Below the pieces are notes generated by a model, which was not told the DNA's origin, did no database searches, and saw nothing but the letters and a program-made list of their open reading frames with translations. The translations under genes and the position numbers were made by a program. From contig JAICWX010000216.1 in the NCBI GenBank assembly GCA_025934635.1, positions 1 to 15,104 on the forward strand: DNA of 15,104 nucleotides, given 5' to 3'. The DNA is from Streptosporangiaceae bacterium (GTDB taxonomy: Bacteria; Actinomycetota; Actinomycetes; Streptosporangiales; Streptosporangiaceae). Position 1 is the first letter of the stretch, and each line of letters starts with the position of its first letter. Positions 1 to 5,774 of this stretch are shown one piece after another.

Positions 1-542
1 ATCTGCTTCTGCATCGACTCCTGGATGGAGCCGGGCGGCTCGATGGCCTTGAGCTCGACCCGGCTCACCCGGATCCCCCACTTGCCCGTCGCCTCGTCGA
101 GTTCCTTGCGGAGCTCGCTGTTGATCCGGTCGCGCGAGGTGAGCGCGTGCTCCAGTTCCATGCCGCCGACCACGTTGCGCAGCGTGGTCACGGTCAGCTG
201 CTCGACGGCGGTGATGTAGTTGGCGACCTCGTAGGTGGCGGACCGCGGGTCCGTCACCTGGAAGTAGATGACGGTGTCGATGCCGACCACCAGGTTGTCC
301 ATGGTGATCACCGGCTGCGGCGGGAAGCTGACCACCTGCTCGCGCAGGTCGATCAGCGGCCGCAGGTGGTCGATGAACGGCATCACGATGTTCAGGCCCG
401 CGTTCAGGCTGCGGTGGTACCGGCCGAACCGCTCCACGATGCCCGCCGACGCCTGCGGCACGATGCGGACCGACTTGACGACCGCGGCGATGACGGCGAC
501 GGCGAGTACAACCAGCAGGATCGTCACGATAAGAGAGCTCAT
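1..542 (-). CDS. SPFH/band 7 (stomatin/prohibitin-like) membrane protein, 3' end outside window
   Basis: Reading leftwards from an ATG at 542, 180 codons are open to the window edge, so the C-terminal part is missing. The N-terminus has a short hydrophobic membrane anchor at about residues 4-22 (SLIVTILLVVLAVAVIAAVV). An SPFH domain follows, recognisable from IVPQASAGIVERFGRYHRSL, the NIVMPFIDHLRPLIDLRE segment, and the VSFPPQPVITMDNLVVGID and ELRKELDEATGKWGIRVSRV blocks typical of stomatin/QmcA proteins. The family forms oligomeric scaffolds at membrane microdomains and often works with membrane proteases or NfeD partners; no NfeD gene is visible here. GGGAG and GAGG lie 9-14 nt before the start as a ribosome binding site. 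The gene follows the ABC ATPase gene on the same strand after 107 bp, so co-transcription is possible but not shown. The family call is firm; the exact role is unknown. Confidence 0.9.
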   Translation of the reverse strand, partial: MSSLIVTILLVVLAVAVIAAVVKSVRIVPQASAGIVERFGRYHRSLNAGLNIVMPFIDHLRPLIDLREQVVSFPPQPVITMDNLVVGIDTVIYFQVTDPRSATYEVANYITAVEQLTVTTLRNVVGGMELEHALTSRDRINSELRKELDEATGKWGIRVSRVELKAIEPPGSIQESMQKQ

Positions 543-567
543 GGCGGCCTCGCTCCCGCGCCCGGGG

Positions 568-595
568 CGGGTATCCCAGTGTCTGACGGGTATCC
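568..595. repeat. Direct repeat CGGGTATCC x2 upstream of the SPFH gene
   Basis: The 9-mer CGGGTATCC occurs at 568-576 and 587-595, 19 bp apart start to start, in the 107-bp gap between the ATPase and SPFH genes. The copies lie just upstream of the SPFH ribosome binding site. They could be a regulator site or part of a promoter. No standard -35/-10 pair is convincing here. Confidence 0.35.
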
Positions 596-649
596 GGGCT
601 TATTTGCTACGTTACCGACCGCGAGCGTAGAGAGCCAGCGATCGCTAAC

Positions 650-1435
650 TTAGCGTGCACGAGCGGCCCACCGGTTCTGCCGGTACTCGACGTCGAGCTG
701 GACGCCGAAGCACCGGGACAGGTTCCGCTCGGTGAACACCTCGCCGATCGGCCCGGCCGCCAGTACCGAGCCGCGGCGCAGCAGCATCGCGTGGGTGAAG
801 CCGTCCGGCACCTCCTCGACGTGGTGCGTGACCAGCACCATCATCGGCGCCTTGGGGTCGCGGGCCAGCTTGCTCAGCCGCCGCACCAAGTCATCGCGGC
901 CGCCCAGGTCGAGCCCGGCGGCCGGCTCGTCGAGCAGCAGCAGTTCCGGGTCGGGCATCAGCGCCCGGGCGATCTGCACCCGCTTGCGCTCCCCCTCGGA
1001 CAGGGTGGAGAACCGGCGCCTGATCAGGTGCGCGCAGCCGAGCGCGTCGAGGATCTCGACCGCGCGGGTGACGTCGGCCGAGTCGTATTCCTCCTTCCAC
1101 CGGCCGAGGATGGCGTAGGACGCGGTGAGCACCAGGTCGATGACCTTCTCCGCGGGCGGGACCTGCTCCGCGATCGCGGCGCTGGTCAGGCCGATCCGCG
1201 GGCGCAGGTCGAAGATGTCCACCTCGCCCATCCGCTCGCCGAGGATCTCGACCGTGCCCTCGGTCGGGAACATCAAGGTGGCGGCCACCTGGAGCAGCGT
1301 GGTCTTGCCCGCCCCGTTCGGCCCGATCAGGATCCACCGCTCGTCCCCGTGGGCCGTCCAGTCCACGTTGCGCAGCAGGACCGCCGCGTCCCGCCGGACC
1401 TCGACGCCCCGTAGCCGAAGCACCTCGTCGGACAT
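650..1435 (-). CDS. ABC-type ATPase (stand-alone ATP-binding protein)
   Basis: This is a 261-residue soluble nucleotide-binding protein of the ABC superfamily. It shows Walker A GPNGAGKT (residues 38-45), the signature LSEGE (145-149), Walker B LLLLDEP (165-171) with the catalytic Glu, and an H-loop LVTHH (201-205). It contains a single ATPase domain, and no permease gene adjoins it. Family members of this architecture (YlmA or ModF-like) are often annotated as ABC transporter ATP-binding proteins of unknown substrate. A GTG seven codons upstream (1456) would extend the frame, but I chose the ATG at 1435 because AAGGGAG sits immediately upstream at good spacing and the conserved domain begins right after it. 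The substrate cannot be told. It could also act in translation or DNA-linked processes, as non-transport ABC proteins do. Confidence 0.9.
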   Translation of the reverse strand: MSDEVLRLRGVEVRRDAAVLLRNVDWTAHGDERWILIGPNGAGKTTLLQVAATLMFPTEGTVEILGERMGEVDIFDLRPRIGLTSAAIAEQVPPAEKVIDLVLTASYAILGRWKEEYDSADVTRAVEILDALGCAHLIRRRFSTLSEGERKRVQIARALMPDPELLLLDEPAAGLDLGGRDDLVRRLSKLARDPKAPMMVLVTHHVEEVPDGFTHAMLLRRGSVLAAGPIGEVFTERNLSRCFGVQLDVEYRQNRWAARAR

Positions 1436-1526
1436 CGGGCTCCCTTCTCGCGCCACCGAGACCGAACCTATGCCACTGCGCCCCCGCGCGCACAGCCAGA
1501 TAGATCGTTTACTGGCCTTTCCAGCC

Positions 1527-1581
1527 GGTCACATGATGAATCTCACCCGTCGATATGGGTGATTTGTTGGACTGTGTGACC
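1527..1581. promoter_or_regulatory. Nested inverted repeat upstream of the Cys-x-Cys protein gene
   Basis: An outer inverted repeat GGTCACA (1527-1533) / TGTGACC (1575-1581) encloses an inner one TCACCC (1543-1548) / GGGTGA (1557-1562). The two have nearly the same centre (1554 and 1552.5). As RNA or cruciform DNA this would be a two-part stem with an internal loop. As DNA it could hold two operator sites, since TCAC-type half-sites occur in both arms. It lies in the AT-rich gap before the wall-protein gene, just upstream of a possible -35. It does not match a CRP site, whose half-sites are in the opposite order. Confidence 0.45.
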
Positions 1582-1582
1582 A

Positions 1583-1614
1583 TTGACGCTTAATGCGCAC
1601 TGGCCAGCTATAAA
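1583..1614 (+). promoter_or_regulatory. Possible promoter for the wall-protein/sortase unit
   Basis: TTGACG at 1583-1588 resembles a -35 hexamer. TATAAA at 1609-1614 resembles a -10, but the spacing of 20 bp is longer than ideal; AGCTAT at 1606-1611 gives 17 bp but a poorer hexamer. The whole stretch 1540-1715 is strikingly AT-rich compared with the genes. A strong ribosome binding site (AAGGAGAG at about 1704-1711) precedes the ATG at 1718, so a leader of roughly 95-100 nt would result. Confidence 0.35.
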
Positions 1615-1717
1615 TATCGAAATTCAACACGCATCGGTCGCCACGACGCTAACATGCCTGCTTTACGTAACGAACTAATACGACCACAAAGAGTGAACTT
1701 AAGGAAAGGAGAGGGAT

Positions 1718-2404
1718 ATGACAACGCGTATCCGGATCCTGGCCGGGTGCTTCGCCTTAGGCCTGCTGGCCCTGCTGCTGACCGGGACGACCGCGCGTGC
1801 GGTGCCGCTGGCCGGCCTCCAGGCTGGCGTCAGCGCTTCGCCGGCCAGCCCGGCCGGGCATGGCCGCGACCGGCCCGGACCAGGGGAAAGGGCGAGGTGC
1901 CATTGCTACCCGCAGGCTCCCGCCCCCAGGTGCGACTGCCAGACGCAGGCTCCTACCCCGAGGTGCGACTGCCCGACGCCGGCTCCCGTCCCGACGTGCA
2001 GCTGCCACCCGCCGACGCCGGCTCCGACGCCGACATGTCCCTGCTTCACGCCACCGTCTACCCCCACCCCAGCCCCGACATGTACCTGCAAACCGCGGCC
2101 GGCGCCGCCGGCCCCGGTGCCGTCAAGCCCGGTGCCGTCAAGCCCGCCGTCGTCCCGCCCGGCCCCGGCGCCGAAGCGCACCACCGCCCCGCCGAAGCCG
2201 GCCCCGCTGGGTTCGGCCCGCCCGACTCCGACGACCCCGGCGGTTCCGGCCGCCGTCCCGTCCGGCGGCGCTAACACCGGCGGCGGCGGCAGCATCGGCG
2301 GCGGCACCGACGTCGCGATGGTGGCCGCTGGCTCGGCGGTGGCGCTCACCTCGGCCGGCCTGGGCCTGATCGCCTACCGCCGCTGGCGCCGGACGACGGC
2401 GTAA
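1718..2404 (+). CDS. Secreted Pro-rich protein with six Cys-x-Cys repeats and a sortase-type C-terminal tail
   Basis: This is a 228-residue protein I do not recognise as a named family. Residues 1-28 form a signal peptide: basic MTTRIRI, a hydrophobic core, and ARA before a likely cut at residue 28/29. A Pro/Thr/Ala-rich stalk follows with Cys-x-Cys pairs at 61-63 (CHC), 72-74 (CDC), 83-85 (CDC), 94-96 (CSC), 107-109 (CPC) and 122-124 (CTC), spaced 11, 11, 11, 13 and 15 residues. Residues 125-182 are a Cys-free Pro/Ser stretch. The C-terminus has GANTG (184-188), a Gly-rich linker, a hydrophobic segment (about 199-219) and a basic RRWRR tail. That order resembles a sortase sorting signal, with GANTG in place of LPxTG or LAxTG. 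The sortase gene starts 17 bp downstream, which supports wall anchoring. Twelve paired cysteines outside the cell suggest disulphide links or metal binding, but this is inference. The only other Cys (C11) is inside the signal peptide. Start: AAGGAGAG ribosome site directly upstream. Confidence 0.88.
   Translation: MTTRIRILAGCFALGLLALLLTGTTARAVPLAGLQAGVSASPASPAGHGRDRPGPGERARCHCYPQAPAPRCDCQTQAPTPRCDCPTPAPVPTCSCHPPTPAPTPTCPCFTPPSTPTPAPTCTCKPRPAPPAPVPSSPVPSSPPSSRPAPAPKRTTAPPKPAPLGSARPTPTTPAVPAAVPSGGANTGGGGSIGGGTDVAMVAAGSAVALTSAGLGLIAYRRWRRTTA
1895..2089 (+). repeat. 33-bp tandem coding repeat (Cys-x-Cys units)
   Basis: Near-identical 33-bp units start at 1895, 1928, 1961 and 1994, each beginning with a close match to AGGTGCGACTGC and each encoding one Cys-x-Cys plus a Pro-rich spacer of 8 residues. 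Two further, more diverged units of 13 and 15 residues extend the array to 2089. The repeat has evidently grown by in-frame duplication of an 11-codon unit, so copy number may vary between strains. Confidence 0.8.
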
Positions 2405-2421
2405 GGCATGGTCTAGGCATC

Positions 2422-3102
2422 GTGTCGGCGGCTCGTCAGCAGCGCCGTCGCACCGGACGGCTGGCCCTCGGCACCGCTCTCGCCGCCCTCGTGGTGTGCG
2501 CGGGCGGGGCCGGGGCGGTCGTGTCCGGCCTGACCGGCGGCACGGCCTTGTTCGGGGGGACAGGCGCGCAGGCCGGCGGGACTTACATTCCGCCCTCCAT
2601 CACGACGACCCCGCCCCGGCTTGGTCATGATGCCGGGGCGGAAGCGCTACCCCGTTCGGTGCCTAGGTTTGTCAGGATCCCGGGGATCGGGGTGGCTGCC
2701 CCGGTGATGAAGGTCGGGCTGGACGCGGACGGGGCGGTGCAGGTGCCGCCGCTGGGGGCGCACAACCTGGCCGGCTGGTACCGGGGCGGGCCGGCGCCGG
2801 GGCAGCGCGGCCCGGCCGTGATTCTCGGCCACGTCGACTCCGCGACCGGGATCTCGGTCTTCTACCGGCTCAGGGACCTGCACGCCGGGGACCGGGTGTA
2901 CGTCACGCGGGCCGACGGGTCGGTGGCCGCCTTCGCCGTGGACGGGCTGCAGAAGGTGGCCAAGGACGCCTTCCCGACCGCCTCGGTCTACGGGCAGGCC
3001 GGCTACCCCGGCCTGCGCCTGATCACCTGCGGCGGCCCGTTCGACCAGGTCACCGGGCACTATCTGGACAACATCATCGTCTACGCCCACCTGGTCAGCT
3101 AG
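2422..3102 (+). CDS. Class F-type sortase (cysteine transpeptidase)
   Basis: This is a 226-residue membrane-anchored transpeptidase expected to cut a sorting signal and join the protein to the cell wall outside the membrane. An N-terminal membrane segment (about 14-36) is followed by a linker and a sortase domain from PRFVRIPGIGVAAPVMKVGL (81-100) to the end. The catalytic His is in GHVDS (H137) and the catalytic Cys in LITCGG (C203). These motifs and the small size fit actinobacterial class F sortases. The conserved Arg expected about 12 residues after the Cys appears to be Leu (L215, in HYLDNIIVYA). The start is GTG at 2422, 17 bp after the preceding stop and without a clear ribosome site, so translation is probably coupled to the upstream gene, its likely substrate. 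The 3' end overlaps the convergent enolase-superfamily gene by 8 bp (3095-3102). Confidence 0.9.
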   Translation: MSAARQQRRRTGRLALGTALAALVVCAGGAGAVVSGLTGGTALFGGTGAQAGGTYIPPSITTTPPRLGHDAGAEALPRSVPRFVRIPGIGVAAPVMKVGLDADGAVQVPPLGAHNLAGWYRGGPAPGQRGPAVILGHVDSATGISVFYRLRDLHAGDRVYVTRADGSVAAFAVDGLQKVAKDAFPTASVYGQAGYPGLRLITCGGPFDQVTGHYLDNIIVYAHLVS

Positions 3103-4291
3103 GGCGGCCGTGCCAGGGGCCGCGGCCGGTGATCGCGCCGTCGTTCAGCTCGATGCCGAACCCCGGGCGCCGCGGCAGCGGGAAGGCCCCGCCGGCCGGC
3201 TCGGGCGGCGTGACCTCGAAGCGATGCCGGCCGGGCGCGATGCGGTAGAGGTACTCGGCCATCGGGCAGGTCCCGGGCGACTGGCTGGCGATCACGTGCA
3301 GGGCCGCGTGCAGGCCGTGGCCGTGCGGGATGACCGGCACGCCGAACGTCTCGGCCAGGGCGCAGATCCGGGTCAGCTCGGTGACGCCGCCGCACCATTC
3401 CGGGTCGGGCTGCAGCACGGTGAGCAGCCGCTGGCTCAGGAACGGCAGCACGTCCGGCCGGTCATACAGGTGCTCGCCGGCCGCCAGCGGGATCGCGGTC
3501 TTGTCGCGCAGCGCGGCGTAGGCGTCCACCTGGGCGGGCGCGAACGGCTCCTCCAGCCAGCCGGGCCTGAGGTGGGCCACCGACTGGCACCAGGTGATCG
3601 CGTACGGCAGGTCCCAGCTCATGAAGGCGTCGAACATGACCGGGACGACGGGGCCGGCCGCCTCCCTGACCGTCTCGGCCAGGGCGATGTTGGCCCGCAT
3701 TCCTTCGGCTCCGCTGGCCCGGCCGTGGACCGGGAACCACTTCTGGCCCGCGAACCCGGCCTCGGCCAGCTCTTGGGCGACCGCCCGGACCGTGTCGGTG
3801 TCGTGCGGGACGCCGAGGGTGCTGACGTAGGCCGGCATCCGGTCCCGGCCGGCGCCGCCGAGCAGCTGCCAGACCGGCGCGTCGAAGGCCCGGCCGCGCA
3901 GGTCCCATAGCGCGTTGTCGGCCGCGCTGATGGCCAGCTTGAGGTGCCCGTGGCGGGAGTGCCGGTCCAGCCGCTGCATCTTGTCCCACAGCGCCGAGCC
4001 GGCCAGCGCGTCCTGCCCGGCCAGGAACGGCGCCAGGACCTGGGTCAGCGGCCAGGCGGCGGCCGGGTCCACCGGGCCGTACAGGCCCACCGGTCCCTGC
4101 CGGGTGGTGATCCGGACGTACAGGGTCTCCACGATGGCGGCCGGGTCGGGCTCGGCGGGCGCGTCCTTCGGCTCGCCGGGGGCGCGGTAGATATCCAGCG
4201 GGACCGCCTGCCACTGGAGCGGGTACGGGAACCGGCCCGCGGGTCCGCGGACCGCTTCCACCTCGACGGTGGCAATCGTCAGCTCAGGCAC
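3095..4291 (-). CDS. Mandelate racemase/muconate lactonizing-type enolase superfamily enzyme
   Basis: This 398-residue protein belongs to the mandelate racemase branch of the enolase superfamily, whose members abstract a proton next to a carboxylate with Mg2+ and then racemise, dehydrate or cycloisomerise. The capping N-terminal domain is followed by a barrel with these likely residues: K184 in QKWFP, metal ligands D221 (VMFDAF), E247 (WLEEP) and E273 (AAGEH), and the Asp-His pair D296 (LQPDPEWCGG) and H323 (IPHGHG). The KWFP...GAEGM...WDL...WLEEP...WCGG pattern resembles L-rhamnonate dehydratase and other sugar-acid dehydratases, so an aldonic or uronic acid dehydratase is my best guess; the substrate is not fixed by sequence. 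It starts 12 bp after the stop of the PhyH-like gene and almost certainly shares its transcript. Confidence 0.9.
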   Translation of the reverse strand: MPELTIATVEVEAVRGPAGRFPYPLQWQAVPLDIYRAPGEPKDAPAEPDPAAIVETLYVRITTRQGPVGLYGPVDPAAAWPLTQVLAPFLAGQDALAGSALWDKMQRLDRHSRHGHLKLAISAADNALWDLRGRAFDAPVWQLLGGAGRDRMPAYVSTLGVPHDTDTVRAVAQELAEAGFAGQKWFPVHGRASGAEGMRANIALAETVREAAGPVVPVMFDAFMSWDLPYAITWCQSVAHLRPGWLEEPFAPAQVDAYAALRDKTAIPLAAGEHLYDRPDVLPFLSQRLLTVLQPDPEWCGGVTELTRICALAETFGVPVIPHGHGLHAALHVIASQSPGTCPMAEYLYRIAPGRHRFEVTPPEPAGGAFPLPRRPGFGIELNDGAITGRGPWHGRPS

Positions 4292-4303
4292 GCGGCTGGT
4301 TTA

Positions 4304-4987
4304 TCACAGGGGCGCGTCGACCGGGTAGACCAGCGGGTTCAGGGCCGGGTCGGCGAGCGGCTGGCCGACCTGGAGGCGGGCCGCCTCCTCGGCGGTGTAG
4401 ACGTCCTGCTGGCCGTTGAAGGTCGCGCCGTCCGGCAGGTAGGCGACGGTCATGGCGAACCGCGGGCGCGGCGTCATGTTGGCCCCGGCCCCGTGCGCGG
4501 TCAGCCCGTTGTGCGCCACCGCGCTGCCCGCCGGCACCGGGCAGAAGACCGGCTCGACGTCCTTCCACTGCGGGTAGACCGCGAACAGCGCGCCGAGCTC
4601 GGGCCCGATGTCGGCGTTGTCGAAGCGCTGCTCCCGCTGCGAGCCCGGGATGTAGCCCAGGCAGCCGTTCTGCAGCGTGGCGTCGTCCAGCGCGATCCAG
4701 ATGGTGAGCGCGTCGGGTGAGGTGAAGGCCCAGAACGGCACGTCCACGTGGAACGCGGTCGGATTGCCGTACGGCTCCTTGACCCGGTCGTAGTACTCGT
4801 GCTCGCTGTGGAAGAACTCCGCGTACCGCGTGCCCGGCCCGGGCAGCCGCCCCGGCCGCCGGGCCACCGCCTGGCTCAGCGTCGCCCGCCAGGCCGCCAC
4901 CTCGGCCGGGTCCAGCACGTCGGGCAGGACCGTGAACCCGTCCCGCCGGTACTGCCCGATCTCCGCCTCGGTCGCGTATCCCCGCAT
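4304..4987 (-). CDS. Phytanoyl-CoA dioxygenase (PhyH) family Fe(II)/2-oxoglutarate oxygenase
   Basis: This is a 227-residue cytoplasmic non-heme iron oxygenase. The iron triad is readable as H80-x-D82 (TAFHVDVPFW) and a distal His in TAHGAGAN (H165), followed by Arg at 174/176 (TPRPR) that would bind 2-oxoglutarate. The LQNGCLGYIPGSQ segment (105-117) is typical of PhyH proteins. The family hydroxylates many small molecules, not only phytanoyl-CoA, so the substrate is unknown. Pairing with the enolase-superfamily gene 12 bp downstream suggests hydroxylation or demethylation followed by dehydration or isomerisation of one compound. I chose ATG 4987 with AGAGGA about 9 nt upstream; an ATG 10 nt further upstream (4997) lies in another frame. 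Confidence 0.9.
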   Translation of the reverse strand: MRGYATEAEIGQYRRDGFTVLPDVLDPAEVAAWRATLSQAVARRPGRLPGPGTRYAEFFHSEHEYYDRVKEPYGNPTAFHVDVPFWAFTSPDALTIWIALDDATLQNGCLGYIPGSQREQRFDNADIGPELGALFAVYPQWKDVEPVFCPVPAGSAVAHNGLTAHGAGANMTPRPRFAMTVAYLPDGATFNGQQDVYTAEEAARLQVGQPLADPALNPLVYPVDAPL

Positions 4988-5029
4988 CCCGGCGCATCCT
5001 CTCGCTCAGCCCATTTCGGGTGAGTTTTC

Positions 5030-5089
5030 CATGATCACGAAGACTTTTCTACTGTATAGGGTATAAAACCTTTCGCGATCATGAAGATT
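5030..5089 (-). promoter_or_regulatory. AT-rich promoter/operator region of the PhyH-enolase unit
   Basis: This gap contains two copies of GATCAYGAAGAYT (5033-5045 and 5077-5089), 44 bp apart, about four helical turns. The flanks also form an inverted pair, CATGATCACG (5030-5039) and CGCGATCATG (5074-5083). Between them lies the AT-rich stretch ACTGTATAGGGTATAAAA (5051-5068), which on the minus strand offers TATACA or TATACC as a -10. The layout of paired sites around a promoter suggests regulation by a dimeric repressor or activator, possibly with looping. No regulator gene for it is evident next door apart from the two-component pair. Confidence 0.5.
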
Positions 5090-5108
5090 CGATTGTTTGT
5101 GCGACGAT

Positions 5109-5774
5109 TTAGGCGCCCTGCTCGTTGCGGACGGCGAGGAGGGCGGCCTGGGTGCGGTCCTGGACGCCGAGCTTGGCCAGGACCGAGCTCACGTGGGCTT
5201 TCACCGTCTTCTCGGAGACCGTCAGGGCGCGGGCGATCTCCCGGTTGGACCGGCCCTTGGCGATCTCGGCCAGCACCTCGCGTTCGCGGCTGGTGAGCGC
5301 GTCGAGGCCGGCCACGGCCCCCCAGCCGCTGCCCGCGCGGACCAGGTTGCCCGCTGCCTCCGGGGCCAGCAGCAAGTGGCCGTCATGCACCGAACGGATG
5401 GCCCGCACCAGCGCGTCCGGGTCCACGTCCTTGTAGAGCACCCCGGCCGCGCCGGACCGGACGGCCAGGCTGGCGGACGCCGGTTCGGTGACGCTGGTGA
5501 GCACGAGCACCCGGGAGGCGCAGTCCCGGGCGGTACCGTCCGGGCCGGCCCGGGCCTTGAGCGCGGCCAGCACGGCCAGGCCGTCCATCCCGGGCAGCTT
5601 GAGGTCGAGCAGGATCACGTCCGGGGTGAGCTCGGCCGCCAGCGCGAGCGCGGTGGCCCCGTCTCCCGCCTCGCCGGCCACCTCGATCCCGTCCTGGACC
5701 TCGAGCAGCACCCGCAGCCCGCGCCTGACCACCGGGTGGTCGTCCACGATCAGCACCGAAATGGGCTGGGTCAT
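5109..5774 (-). CDS. NarL/LuxR-family two-component response regulator
   Basis: This is a 221-residue DNA-binding regulator. The receiver domain occupies about 1-125, with acidic D11/D12, phospho-acceptor D57 (VILLDLKLPG) and the conserved Lys in LYKDVD. A LuxR-type helix-turn-helix follows (LTSREREVLAEIAKGRSNRE to AHVSSVLAKLGVQDR, about 155-210). The start is ATG 5774, preceded by AGGAAGGG, and it overlaps the kinase stop in ATGA. The overlap shows that kinase and regulator are translated together and are cognate partners. Targets are not given by the sequence, though the palindrome at 7068-7079 upstream of the operon is a candidate. Reading the same strand in another frame through the kinase gene gives a spurious longer open frame, which I do not accept. 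Confidence 0.93.
   Translation of the reverse strand: MTQPISVLIVDDHPVVRRGLRVLLEVQDGIEVAGEAGDGATALALAAELTPDVILLDLKLPGMDGLAVLAALKARAGPDGTARDCASRVLVLTSVTEPASASLAVRSGAAGVLYKDVDPDALVRAIRSVHDGHLLLAPEAAGNLVRAGSGWGAVAGLDALTSREREVLAEIAKGRSNREIARALTVSEKTVKAHVSSVLAKLGVQDRTQAALLAVRNEQGA

Noticed and set aside
637..646. AGCGATCGCT considered as a HIP1-type element
   Set aside because: HIP1 is a highly repeated cyanobacterial motif; only this copy was noticed here and the genome is actinobacterial.
1527..1581. GGTCACA/TGTGACC considered as a CRP site
   Set aside because: CRP sites read TGTGA-N6-TCACA; here the half-sites are in the opposite order and 41 bp apart.
1739..1750. LAGC resembling a lipoprotein signal in the Cys-x-Cys protein
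   Set aside because: The Cys is at residue 11, before most of the hydrophobic core, and an ARA cleavage site follows at 26-28; a normal signal peptide fits better.
1895..2026. Tandem repeat considered as a CRISPR array
   Set aside because: Units are contiguous 33-bp coding repeats in frame with Cys-x-Cys pairs, with no unique spacers and no cas genes.
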